Assembly (NCBI RefSeq): GCF_014050225.1
Contig: NZ_JACFXV010000031.1
Coordinates: 62,001 to 126,000, forward strand
Direction: 5' to 3'
DNA: 64,000 nt
From: Stappia albiluteola
GTDB lineage: Bacteria; Pseudomonadota; Alphaproteobacteria; Rhizobiales; Stappiaceae
Part shown: positions 16,043 to 24,135 of the stretch, piece after piece
Layout of the letters: every line of letters starts with the position of its first letter
Numbering within the stretch: the first letter of the stretch is position 1
Position numbers and translations under genes: made by a program
Notes under the pieces: model-generated
Seen by the model: only the letters and a program-made list of their open reading frames with translations
The model's database searches: none
Told to the model about the DNA's origin: nothing

Positions 16043-16486
16043 ATGAATTCCTTGCGTGGCCTCAGGCTCCGCATCGCCGTGATCGCATCCTATGCGTTCA
16101 TGATGATGGTGATGGGCTTCCTGCACCAGCCGGTGGCTGGCGTCAGCGATGCCGCACGCGTGGACCAGGCGGCCGTCGCCGCCGGCGACGCGGCCCATGC
16201 TGGGCACGCGCATCATCATTCGGGCGGCGCCGATGCGCCGCCGATCCACGCTTCCCATCACGGCGACCCCGATGCGGACAATCCGCATCAGGGCCACAAG
16301 ATGCGGATCTGCGACGCCTGCATGGTCAATGCCGGCCATGCGCCGCTCTCCGCGCCGCCCTCGCTCGATCCCGTCTTCAACGACGGCGGCGAAAGCTTCG
16401 CCGTCGCCTCGGATACCGTTGTCCGCGATCATTTTGCCGGCTCCGGCAACCCGCGCGCGCCGCCTGCCGCTCGCGTCAGCGCCTGA
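16043..16486 (+). CDS. histidine-rich DUF2946-like protein, first gene of copper locus
   Basis: 147-residue exported or membrane-anchored protein. A hydrophobic N-terminal segment (about 10-27) is followed by a low-complexity region very rich in His (clusters AGHAHHHSGG, HASHHGD, HQGHK near 50-88), then ICDACM, a Cys pair typical of DUF2946-like proteins. The His clusters suggest copper or nickel binding. It precedes the YcnI-like and CopC-CopD genes, the usual setting for DUF2946 proteins in proteobacterial copper clusters, although 300 bases separate it from the next ATG. Biochemical role unknown. Confidence 0.75.
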   Translation: MNSLRGLRLRIAVIASYAFMMMVMGFLHQPVAGVSDAARVDQAAVAAGDAAHAGHAHHHSGGADAPPIHASHHGDPDADNPHQGHKMRICDACMVNAGHAPLSAPPSLDPVFNDGGESFAVASDTVVRDHFAGSGNPRAPPAARVSA

Positions 16487-16786
16487 AAGTCCGCATACGC
16501 CGGCACCCTGCCGGCCAGCGCGCGGCTCGTCGTCCAGACGGGTGTCCTCAGGCGTAACTCCCTGAATTCCTGAAAATTTCACCGCATTTCGCGAAAGCGG
16601 CGGCGCTCGCCTTCGGCCTTGAGCGCAAGGCGCCGGATTTCGCACCGATGCGGCAACCAGACCGGGGAAGAGCTGGCGACGGTCGCCCGCCAGCCGGACC
16701 TCATGGACGCGCGGTCAATCCGGGCGCCCGGCGGCCGATTACGCTCAACCCATGCTGCGGCGACGCAGCCAGCAAGAGACAAGACA

Positions 16787-17323
16787 ATGACCAGAATGAA
16801 CCGGACACTCGCCGCTCTTCTCGGATTTTCCTTCCTTGCCGCGCCCACGGCGGCCTTCTCCCACGCAACGCTGGAATTGAAGGAGGCACCGGTCGGCTCG
16901 ACCTACAAGGCGGTCTTCCGCATCGGCCACGGCTGCGACGGCGAGGCGACGCTGAAGGTGCGCGTCCAGGTGCCGGAAGGTTTCATCAGCGTGAAGCCGC
17001 AGCCCAAGGCCGGCTGGGAGCTCGAGACCGTGAAAGGCAAATACGCCAAGGCCTACACGCTCTACGGCCATGAGGTCAGCGAAGGCGTGAAGGAAGTGGT
17101 GTGGACCGGCTCGCTGCTTGACGAGCACTACGACGAGTTCGTGGTGCGCGGCTCGCTCGCCGCCGATCTGGAGCCGGGCAAGACCTTCTACATCCCGGTC
17201 GTGCAGGAATGCGCCACCAAGGCCGAGCGCTGGATCCAGATTCCGGCCGAAGGCCAGGATCCGGACGACCTGGAATACCCGGCGCCCGGCGTCAAGCTGC
17301 TCGAAAAGAAGGGCGGTCACTGA
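16787..17323 (+). CDS. YcnI-like DUF1775 copper-binding protein
   Basis: Exported protein of 178 residues. The signal peptide (about 1-25) ends AAFS, which leaves His26 as the first residue of the mature chain, followed by ATLELKEAPVGS. YcnI proteins bind copper with that N-terminal His in a so-called monohistidine brace with a Trp and a Glu; a candidate Trp lies in KAGWELE, and several Glu residues follow. The remainder (VPEGFISVKPQPK, the FYIPVVQEC segment) matches DUF1775. I chose the ATG at 16787 because it starts the signal; the frame from 16619 adds a non-hydrophobic leader. It lies ahead of the CopC-CopD fusion, with a hairpin between. Confidence 0.88.
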   Translation: MTRMNRTLAALLGFSFLAAPTAAFSHATLELKEAPVGSTYKAVFRIGHGCDGEATLKVRVQVPEGFISVKPQPKAGWELETVKGKYAKAYTLYGHEVSEGVKEVVWTGSLLDEHYDEFVVRGSLAADLEPGKTFYIPVVQECATKAERWIQIPAEGQDPDDLEYPAPGVKLLEKKGGH

Positions 17324-17363
17324 GCCCTCCGAAGGATAGCCCTGCCGCGATCCTGAAAAGGCG

Positions 17364-17393
17364 CCCCTTCCGGACCATGGCGTCCGGAAGGGG
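17364..17393 (+). terminator. perfect 12-base hairpin between ycnI-like and copCD genes
   Basis: CCCCTTCCGGAC pairs perfectly with GTCCGGAAGGGG around a six-base loop. No T-tract follows (CCTGCAAATA), so it is not a strong intrinsic terminator; it may be an attenuating or mRNA-stabilising structure that sets different levels of the two copper proteins. Confidence 0.55.
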
Positions 17394-17441
17394 CCTGCAA
17401 ATACTTGAAATGATAGAAGGCTCCACTTAGGAACTCCGCTC

Positions 17442-19049
17442 ATGAATTCGGTCAGGTCATTGCGATTTCTGTTGCCGGCCCTTCTGTGCCTGTTGCTTGC
17501 TGCCGGTTTCGCCGGCAAGGCACTGGCGCATGCCCAGCTGATCGCCTCCCAGCCGGCGAGCGGCGCGGTGGTGAAAGCTGCGCCCGAGACCCTGCGCCTG
17601 ACCTTCAATGAGCCGGTTTCCCTGCTCGGCCTGAAATGGTTCGCGCCGAACGGGCGGGAAGAGGCAGTCGGCGAACCGGGCTTCGATGCCGAAAGCCTGA
17701 TCCTGCCGGTGCCCGAGAACGCGGGTGAAGGAACGCATCTCGTCAGCTACCGGGTAACCTCCCTCGACGGGCATGTGATCGGCGGCACGCTCGCCTTCTC
17801 CATCGGCAAGGCCTCGGCCGCGCCGGTTGCCGGCGATCCGGCCGATGCCGGCGCGTCCGCCGCGCGGCTGGCCGCCGCCGCACGCTTCCTGCTGACCTTG
17901 ACGCTGACGATCGCCGCCGGCGGCGCGGCATTCTTCGCTTTTCCCGCAAGGAACATCGACGGCCTCGACGCGCCGCGCCGCTTCGCCCGCGTCTTTGCCT
18001 TTTTCGGTCTCTTTGCCGCGCCGCTTGCGCTCGGCGTGCAGGGGCTCGACCTGCTCGGCCTGCCGCCCGGCGGCCTGCTCACCGCAGCGCCCTATCAGGC
18101 GGCATCCGCAGGCCCCTTCTTCTGGACGGCAAGTTTCTCCTTCACCGCCTGCCTGCTGGCAATCGAGGCCCTTTGCAGGCGTTCGGCAAGGCTTGCCGGT
18201 TTCGGCGCCTGGATATTCGCCGCGCTCTCCTTCGCCATGTTCGGACACGCGGCGAGCGCAAGCCCGCAGGCGTTGATGCGCCCGGCCGTGACGCTGCATG
18301 CGGCCGCCTTCCTGTTCTGGCTCGGCTCCCTGCCGCCGCTCCTTTATGCCGCTGGCCGCCGCCTGCCGGACCTGGCGCGGCTGCTGAAAAACTTCTCCAG
18401 CTGGGCGGTGCCGCTGGTCGGCCTGCTGACGGCAACCGGCATCGCCATCGCCTTCATCCAGGTCGAGGCGCCCGGCTATCTGCTGTCGACGGATTACGGC
18501 CTGATACTTGGCGGCAAGATCGGCCTTTTCGCCCTGCTGCTCGGCCTTGCCGGCCTCAACCGGCTGATCCTGTCGCCCGACATCGGAAAGGGCGAGGGAA
18601 GCGCGGCGCGGCGCCTTGCCGGCTCGGTCAAGCTCGAGATCGTGCTGGCAGCGGTCGTGCTCGTCGCCGCCAGCTCCTTCCGCCTCACTCCGCCGCCCCG
18701 GGCGATCGCCGCGGCCGACAGGGCGGGCGCCAGCGCGCATCTTCATCAGGAACGTGCCGCCGCGAACGTGGTCGCCCGTCCGGGCCGGCGCGGCGAGAAC
18801 CGGCTGACGCTCGACATTTTCGGCGCCGACGGCGCGCCGCTGGCGGCGAAGGAAGTCAGCCTCGCCCTGTCGCGCGGCGATCTCGGACTGGAGCCGATCA
18901 AGGTGAAGGCAACGGCGGACGGCAAGGGCGCCTGGGTAAGCGATCCCGTGCCGCTGACGCTGGCGGGAGACTGGAGCGTCAACCTGAACATTCTGGTGAG
19001 CGATTTCGAGGAAACGTCGCTCGCCGGTTCCATCAGCATTCGCCACTAA
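17442..19049 (+). CDS. CopC-CopD fusion copper resistance/uptake protein
   Basis: 535-residue membrane protein. A signal peptide ends ALA before His30; the CopC domain (about 30-125) begins HAQLIASQPASGAVV and has LRLTFNEPV and SLDGHVIGGTLAFSI with a second likely copper His. A Pro/Ala linker leads into eight or so membrane helices (about 140-420) of the CopD domain, including LHAAAFLFWLGSLPPLL and ATGIAIAFIQV, and a final soluble beta-rich domain (about 440-535) ending in DFEETSLAGSISI. The layout resembles YcnJ, known in Bacillus as a copper importer. With the two upstream genes it forms a periplasmic copper delivery and uptake set. Confidence 0.9.
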   Translation: MNSVRSLRFLLPALLCLLLAAGFAGKALAHAQLIASQPASGAVVKAAPETLRLTFNEPVSLLGLKWFAPNGREEAVGEPGFDAESLILPVPENAGEGTHLVSYRVTSLDGHVIGGTLAFSIGKASAAPVAGDPADAGASAARLAAAARFLLTLTLTIAAGGAAFFAFPARNIDGLDAPRRFARVFAFFGLFAAPLALGVQGLDLLGLPPGGLLTAAPYQAASAGPFFWTASFSFTACLLAIEALCRRSARLAGFGAWIFAALSFAMFGHAASASPQALMRPAVTLHAAAFLFWLGSLPPLLYAAGRRLPDLARLLKNFSSWAVPLVGLLTATGIAIAFIQVEAPGYLLSTDYGLILGGKIGLFALLLGLAGLNRLILSPDIGKGEGSAARRLAGSVKLEIVLAAVVLVAASSFRLTPPPRAIAAADRAGASAHLHQERAAANVVARPGRRGENRLTLDIFGADGAPLAAKEVSLALSRGDLGLEPIKVKATADGKGAWVSDPVPLTLAGDWSVNLNILVSDFEETSLAGSISIRH

Positions 19050-19085
19050 AGAAGGCTGTTTGCGGGCGTTCCTCTCGCCCGTCCG

Positions 19086-19128
19086 TGCCCGGGCCGGATT
19101 TGGGGAAATCCGGCCCGGGCATTCTCTT
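19086..19128. terminator. bidirectional terminator between convergent genes
   Basis: A perfect 16-base stem, TGCCCGGGCCGGATTT with AAATCCGGCCCGGGCA, around a GGGG loop. TTCTCTTT follows on the plus strand. It ends the copCD transcript and abuts the stop codon of the convergent DUF302 gene. Confidence 0.82.
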
Positions 19129-19601
19129 TATCGGGTGGCTTTCGCGGCAATCGTCGCAAAAACTCCGTCGAGTTCGGCGGCAAGCTGCTTCAAGTCCTCG
19201 CCGCCCTCGTCGAAATAGGGAGCGAAGACGAAACTCGGATGTTTGTAGGACAAGGTGGCGGTGCCGTCGGCCTCCTCCGTCACGTAGAAGCGGATCGGCG
19301 CTTCGATGCCGGCGGCGACGCTCGCCTGCAGCATGCGGCGCGCATAGTCGTTGCGATAGACGCCGATCACCCGGTTGCCGGGGATGGTGAGGCCCTGCGC
19401 CCGCGCGCCGTCGGAAGCGCTGGCCTGGGTGACGAGGCCCATCTTCTCGGACGTCACGGCCTGGCGCACCTTCTCCACCAGATCGCTGAAGGAGTCCTTC
19501 GTCGCGATCACCGACCAGCCCTCGCGCGGAGCGATTTCGCTGGCTGCGAGGGGCGACGAGAGGGCGATCGCCATGGCGGTGGCGACGGCGGTTCTGAGCA
19601 T
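19128..19601 (-). CDS. exported DUF302 family protein
   Basis: 157-residue protein with a signal peptide (about 1-22, ending PLAAS). The mature part follows the DUF302 pattern: KDSFSDLVEKVRQAV, then GLVTQASASDGARAQGL, then NRVIGVYRNDYARRML and EAPIRFYVTEEADGTATLSYKHPSFVFAPY. DUF302 domains form small swapped dimers whose biochemical role is undefined; they often sit near sulfur or thiol metabolism genes. Here it lies 47 bases downstream of the YeeE transporter gene. The ATG at 19601, behind GGAGAACAG, begins the signal and is preferred; the frame is open far upstream only because it runs antisense-like through the transporter gene. Confidence 0.87.
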   Translation of the reverse strand: MLRTAVATAMAIALSSPLAASEIAPREGWSVIATKDSFSDLVEKVRQAVTSEKMGLVTQASASDGARAQGLTIPGNRVIGVYRNDYARRMLQASVAAGIEAPIRFYVTEEADGTATLSYKHPSFVFAPYFDEGGEDLKQLAAELDGVFATIAAKATR

Positions 19602-19648
19602 CCTGTTCTCCTTGTCGGTATCGGAAAGAGGCGGTTGAGGCACGGAGT

Positions 19649-20821
19649 TCAGCCCATGCCGAGGCGCAGCCGCAACCGGGTGCCGACTAGGCTGCCGGCG
19701 AAACCGAACACAAGCCACAGCCAGCCGTGCAGCGAGCCGGAAACGATGCCGCCGAGATAGGCGCCGATATTGCAGCCGTAGGAAAGCCGGGCGCCGTAAC
19801 CCATCAGCAGGCCGCCGGCGATGGCCGTCGCGACGTCGCGCCGCGACAACGAAAGGACCGGTGCGAATTTTCCGGCGGCGGAGGCCGCCAGCATGGCGCC
19901 GGCGATGATGCCGAAATTCATGACGGAGGTGGCATCGCGAAACACCGTCGCCTCGATCGCCGACACCTGTCCGCGCCAATAGGGCCATTCGGCCACCGGC
20001 ACGCCGAGCCCATGGGCGATCTTGGCGCCCCAGAGCGCGAAGGCGGAGGTGATGCCCCATGGCCGGCCAAGCACCAGGAAGGTGGCGATGCCAACCAGGG
20101 CAATGGCGAGCGCGCCGAGAAGCGGCGACCACGGCCCGCGCAGCAGCGAGGCCGTCTGGCGCGGCTCGGCAAGCGACCCGTGCGCCCGCTTCTCGATGCG
20201 GATGGTCCAGAGCGCGAGGAGACCGAGAAGCACCGCCGTGAGGGCATAGGCGCCGACCGGCCCGAATTCCCGCACGATGGAGACGGCCGGCAAGGATGGC
20301 AGCCGGCCCCACAGATGAAGATGCGCGGTGGCGGCAAGCGAGCCGGCGACAAAGGCGGCAAGGGTGATCGCCATGCGCGTGGAGCCGCCGCCGACCGTGA
20401 ACAGCGTGCCGGAACCGCAGCCGCCCCCGAGCTGCATGCCGAGGCCGAAGAGAAAGGCGCCAAGTGCGGCTGCCAGCCCGAAGGGAAAGACGAAGCCGCC
20501 GGTCGGCAGGCCGACATCGCGCCCCCAGGCGATCAGCGGGAAGGAAACCGCCGCCGTCAGAAGGATCAGGAGAAACTGCGCCCGCAGACCCTGGCCGCGC
20601 CGCTCTGTGACAATTCGCCGCCATGCGGCGGTGAACCCGAAGCTCGCGTGATAGAGGGCGAAGCCGCCGAGACCGCCGATAAGAGCCGCAAGGCCCAGGC
20701 GGGCGCCTGCGGCATTGGCGGCAAGAGCGGCGACGGCGGTCAGGCCCGCAAGTGCCAGAAGAAGCGACAGCCGGTTGCCACCCGTTGCACGATCCACTGC
20801 CACGCTCATGTTTTCCGGCAC
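19649..20821 (-). CDS. YeeE/YedE family transporter (thiosulfate/sulfur compound uptake)
   Basis: Inner-membrane permease of 390 residues with nine or more hydrophobic helices in two related halves. The first half carries GMQLGGGCGSGTLFTVGGG and the second GYGARLSYGCNIGAYLGGI; the paired Gly-Cys motifs inside the membrane are the signature of YeeE/YedE (TsuA-like) proteins, in which the cysteines pass thiosulfate or another sulfur species across. It leads a two-gene unit with DUF302. An elaborate set of inverted repeats sits just upstream, so regulation by a sulfur-responsive repressor is plausible. Confidence 0.9.
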   Translation of the reverse strand: MPENMSVAVDRATGGNRLSLLLALAGLTAVAALAANAAGARLGLAALIGGLGGFALYHASFGFTAAWRRIVTERRGQGLRAQFLLILLTAAVSFPLIAWGRDVGLPTGGFVFPFGLAAALGAFLFGLGMQLGGGCGSGTLFTVGGGSTRMAITLAAFVAGSLAATAHLHLWGRLPSLPAVSIVREFGPVGAYALTAVLLGLLALWTIRIEKRAHGSLAEPRQTASLLRGPWSPLLGALAIALVGIATFLVLGRPWGITSAFALWGAKIAHGLGVPVAEWPYWRGQVSAIEATVFRDATSVMNFGIIAGAMLAASAAGKFAPVLSLSRRDVATAIAGGLLMGYGARLSYGCNIGAYLGGIVSGSLHGWLWLVFGFAGSLVGTRLRLRLGMG

Positions 20822-20889
20822 TCCGTGCTGCGCATATCGGCCCGTTTCGCCGGCAGGCCATGTCGGGCAAGAGAATATCCCCCGACAAA

Positions 20890-20938
20890 TGCTGCCGTCG
20901 TTATTTCATAATGCATGAAACAACACGTTGCGGCAGCA
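20890..20938. promoter_or_regulatory. nested inverted repeats upstream of the YeeE gene
   Basis: An outer pair TGCTGCCG (20890-20897) and CGGCAGCA (20931-20938) encloses an inner pair TTTCAT (20904-20909) and ATGAAA (20915-20920). The inner site has the size of a dimeric repressor operator and lies 83 bases before the YeeE start codon, overlapping where a promoter is expected. Confidence 0.5.
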
Positions 20939-20946
20939 GTGGGACC

Positions 20947-20977
20947 CAACACACAACGCACAAGTTTTTGTGTGTTG
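20947..20977. repeat. perfect 9-base inverted repeat
   Basis: CAACACACA (20947-20955) pairs with TGTGTGTTG (20969-20977), with a T-rich loop. Immediately next to the nested repeats above, it could be a second operator or a transcript hairpin in the divergent region. Confidence 0.5.
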
Positions 20978-21231
20978 CACGTCATCGGCGCGGTCGGGAC
21001 ACTACGGCACAAGGAGATTGATGACGCTGCGTCAAAATGCTGGCGCAACAAGCAGGTCCTCCACCCCGCGGCAGGTCCTCCAACCCATGACTGCGCCGGC
21101 ATGCTTCTTTCTACCGGGTCTCCTGGCGGTAGAGGCATGCTTTAACTCGCGAATTTTGCCACAAGTTCGCCATAGGATTGTACTTGTCACGTGGCACCAA
21201 GAGCCAATGTGATTCCGACCCGAGAGGCCTA

Positions 21232-22614
21232 ATGACCGTTACCGATCAATATGGGTACGAACTGACGCTGTCCGATGCGTCCGCGCTTGCGCCCTGGCAC
21301 GACACGGTGCGCGCGTTCCTGGCCCATGGCGCGACGACGGCGCAGCACATGGCCAGGACGCTTGAGGTGGCGCCCGATTTTGCGATGGCGCACGGCGCGC
21401 ATGGTCTCTTCTGCCTGCTGCTTGGCCGGCGCGAGCTCGTAAGCTCTTCGGAGGAAGACTGGCGGCTTGCCGACCGCGCCCGCCGCGGGACCCCGGTGAC
21501 GGCGCGCGAAAATGCGGTGGTCGACGCTCTCAGGGACTGGCTGGACGGTTTCCCCTCCCATGCCGCCAGCCGCCTGCATGCGGCTCTGGAAGCCCATCCG
21601 GGCGACGCGCTGCTGCTGAAGCTGGTGCACGCTATCCGCTTCGTGCTGGGCGATGCGGGCGGAATGCGCTCCTCCGTCGAGGCCGTGCTGCATGCCTATG
21701 GCGACGACCATCCCGCGTTCGGCTATGTGCTTGGCTGCCATGCCTTCGCGCTGGAGGAGACCGGCGAATACGCCCGGGCCGAGACGACCGGCAGACGCGC
21801 GGTCGATACCGCCGGCGACGACGCCTGGGGCCTGCACGCCGTTGCCCATGTGCTTGACATGACCGGCCGGTTCGACGACGGGCGCAAGTGGCTGGAGGCA
21901 CGCACCGACAACTGGGCCCATTGCAACAATTTCCGCTATCACTGCTGGTGGCACCTGGCGCTGATGTATCTGGACCGCCGCGACTTCGACAAGGTGCTGG
22001 CGCTGTACGACCAGGAGATCCGCCGCGACCAGACCGACGACTACCGCGACATCTCCAACGGCGCATCGCTGCTGGTGCGCCTGGAAATCGAGGGCGTCAA
22101 TGTCGGCGGCCGCTGGGAGGAACTGGCGCGGATTTCCGAAAAGCGCGTCGACGACAGCTGCAATGTCTTTGCCGACCTGCATTATCTGATGTCGCTCAAT
22201 GGCGGCAATCGCAGGCTTGCGGCTGAGAAGCTCGTCGAGAATATCGAAATGATGGGCGAAGGCACGTCGGACATGGAGAAGGTCGCGAAAGTGGCCGGCA
22301 CCCCGATCGCCTTCGGTCTCGATGCCTACAGGCGCGGCAACTACTTCTCGGCCTTCCACAATCTCAACCGCGCCCGGCCGAACCTGCGCCAGATCGGCGG
22401 CAGCCACGCCCAGCGCGACGTTTTCGAGCGGCTGACGATCGACGCCGCCCTGCGCGCCGGCCTCGCCGACGAAGCAGAGCTGCTGCTGAAGGAACGGCTG
22501 GCGCTGCGGAGCGCGATGGACCGTTTCGCCGAAGACCGCCTCAAGGTGATCGAACGGATGCATCGGGCGGCCAGGATCATGCAGGACGAACGCCTGCGCG
22601 CCGTCCATGCCTGA
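21232..22614 (+). CDS. TPR-like repeat protein
   Basis: Cytoplasmic alpha-solenoid protein of 460 residues without signal peptide. Several 34-residue-like helical pairs are visible, for example APDFAMAHGAHGLFCLLLGRR, HPAFGYVLGCHAFALEETGEYARAE and WGLHAVAHVLDMTGRFDDG, where the A/G/Y positions match TPR consensus. The central HCNNFRYHCWWHLALMYLD is typical of a family of proteobacterial TPR proteins of unknown function. Role probably as a scaffold or a solenoid-type enzyme; nothing catalytic is evident. The ATG at 21232 is preferred over the longer frame at 21178. Confidence 0.82.
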   Translation: MTVTDQYGYELTLSDASALAPWHDTVRAFLAHGATTAQHMARTLEVAPDFAMAHGAHGLFCLLLGRRELVSSSEEDWRLADRARRGTPVTARENAVVDALRDWLDGFPSHAASRLHAALEAHPGDALLLKLVHAIRFVLGDAGGMRSSVEAVLHAYGDDHPAFGYVLGCHAFALEETGEYARAETTGRRAVDTAGDDAWGLHAVAHVLDMTGRFDDGRKWLEARTDNWAHCNNFRYHCWWHLALMYLDRRDFDKVLALYDQEIRRDQTDDYRDISNGASLLVRLEIEGVNVGGRWEELARISEKRVDDSCNVFADLHYLMSLNGGNRRLAAEKLVENIEMMGEGTSDMEKVAKVAGTPIAFGLDAYRRGNYFSAFHNLNRARPNLRQIGGSHAQRDVFERLTIDAALRAGLADEAELLLKERLALRSAMDRFAEDRLKVIERMHRAARIMQDERLRAVHA

Positions 22615-22621
22615 ATGAAGC

Positions 22622-22655
22622 GGCATCCGGCTCTTTACAGGCCGGGTGCCTTTTT
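22622..22655 (+). terminator. rho-independent terminator after TPR gene
   Basis: GGCATCCGGC pairs with GCCGGGTGCC (one G-T pair), with a 9-base loop, followed by TTTTTC. It begins 8 bases after the TPR stop codon. Confidence 0.85.
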
Positions 22656-22773
22656 CTATTCCGGCAATGCCTTTCCCGCATAAGCGCCGGATACAACAGA
22701 ACGCTGACGGGAGGCCGCGCTGCGCGGCAGCCGCGCAAACTGACAACGCTGAAAAATTGGGGTTCAGGTCAAG

Positions 22774-24003
22774 GTGAGTGCAGTCCAGCAGGTACGTCAA
22801 CGGGATCCGCGGCTCGACTTCTTCCGCGGCATCGGCATGTTCATCATCTATATTGCGCACTTGCCTGCCAATACATGGACGCTCTGGATTCCGGCCCGTT
22901 TCGGCTTTTCTGACGCGACCGAGATCTTCGTCTTCTGCTCGGGTATGGCTTCGGCGATCGCCTTCGGCAAGATTTTCGAGACGCGCGGCTGGGGCATCGG
23001 CTCCGCCCGTATCGTCTACCGCATGTGGCAGGTCTACTGGGCGCATATCCTGCAGTTCCTGGTGATCGCCACGGGCCTGGTCGCCATCCAGTCGAGCGGC
23101 TATCTGGAGGCCTGCTGCGGACTGACGCAGAACTACGTCACATCGCTCAATCTCTGGCACTTCTTCAACAAGACGGCGCAGGCCCTGCCCGGCCTGCTGA
23201 CGCTGACCTACGTGCCGAACTATTTCGACATCCTGCCGATGTATATCGTCATCCTGGCCCTGATCCCGGTGATGATGGGCGCCTACCGGATCGCCGGACG
23301 CGGGGCCGTCTTCGCGCTGATGATCCTGTTCTGGGTGATGGCGACGCTGGGCATGGTCGACCTGCCGGCGGAACCGTGGTCGGATCGCTCCTGGTTCTTC
23401 AATCCCTTCGCCTGGCAGCTTGTCTTCTTCACCGGCTTCGCCTTCATGAGCGGCTGGATCCCCGCTCCGCCGGTCAATCGGCTGCTCATGATCGCGGCAG
23501 CACTGTTCCTGCTCGCCAGCGTTCCCTTTGCCTGGTACCAGATCCACCGCGAAACCGCCTGGGTGATGGAGATCCGCGCGGCAATCAAGCCGCTCTGGGT
23601 GAAGACCGAATTCGGCTTCCTGCGCTACGCCCATTTCCTGGCGCTGGCCTATCTCGCCTGGATCGCTGTCGGCGCCAGGGGGCGCTACCTGGTGACGGAC
23701 AATCTCTGGGGCAAGTTCGTCGGCGTCGTGCAGAAGGTCGGCCAGCAGTCTCTGGCGGTCTTCCTGGCAAGCCTGGTGATCGCCCAGACCGTCGGCATCC
23801 TGCGAGACATGGCTTGGGGACGCGGCAATCCGGTTGCCGAATTCTTCGCCAATGTGGGTGGATTCCTGGCGCTGATCGCGGTTGCCTATGCAGTGAGCTG
23901 GTTCAAGGGACAACCCTGGAAAAAAAAGCCGGTCGCGGGGAGCGGGGAGCAGAAGACCTCGATGCCCCGTGATGCCGCGCTGAGCCGCCAGCCGGCTGAG
24001 TAG
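22774..24003 (+). CDS. opgC: OpgC-like membrane protein (glucan succinylation)
   Basis: Integral membrane protein of 409 residues with about ten helices, of the OpgC family related to acyltransferase_3. It starts with RDPRLDFFRGIGMFIIYIAHLP, in which the Arg-Leu-Asp and later His are conserved acyltransferase features, then DATEIFVFCSGMASAIAFG. Family members add succinyl groups to osmoregulated periplasmic glucans. Start is a GTG at 22774; no better ATG gives the RLDFFRG helix. The glucan synthase OpgH lies 1 kb away in convergent orientation, supporting the glucan role. The C-terminal 30 residues are polar. Confidence 0.86.
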   Translation: MSAVQQVRQRDPRLDFFRGIGMFIIYIAHLPANTWTLWIPARFGFSDATEIFVFCSGMASAIAFGKIFETRGWGIGSARIVYRMWQVYWAHILQFLVIATGLVAIQSSGYLEACCGLTQNYVTSLNLWHFFNKTAQALPGLLTLTYVPNYFDILPMYIVILALIPVMMGAYRIAGRGAVFALMILFWVMATLGMVDLPAEPWSDRSWFFNPFAWQLVFFTGFAFMSGWIPAPPVNRLLMIAAALFLLASVPFAWYQIHRETAWVMEIRAAIKPLWVKTEFGFLRYAHFLALAYLAWIAVGARGRYLVTDNLWGKFVGVVQKVGQQSLAVFLASLVIAQTVGILRDMAWGRGNPVAEFFANVGGFLALIAVAYAVSWFKGQPWKKKPVAGSGEQKTSMPRDAALSRQPAE

Positions 24004-24026
24004 GCGGTATCACGATCGAATGCAGA

Positions 24027-24054
24027 AGGCCCGGCCTCCGCCGGGCCTTTTTTT
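24027..24054 (+). terminator. rho-independent terminator after opgC
   Basis: Perfect 9-base stem AGGCCCGGC / GCCGGGCCT with a CTCC loop, followed by seven T residues in total. Confidence 0.92.
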
Positions 24055-24135
24055 CGTCCGGCCGATGCTCTAAATCTGGCTCGCCGAATTCGCCGGCAAA
24101 CCACATGCCGCCAGGAACCGCTCCGGGGACGCTCC

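Larger units (their letters stand above)
20822..21231. other. divergent regulatory region with nested inverted repeats
   Basis: 410 bases between the divergent YeeE and TPR genes without a supported gene. The YeeE-side part carries the inverted repeats annotated separately (20890-20938 and 20947-20977). The TPR-side part has a possible sigma-70-like TTGCCA...TGTACT pair near 21157-21184. Short frames here are not protein-like. Confidence 0.5.

Noticed and set aside
21229-23913. 894-codon minus-strand open frame
   Set aside because: Spans the TPR and OpgC genes and the terminator between them on the other strand; no plausible ribosome site or domain.
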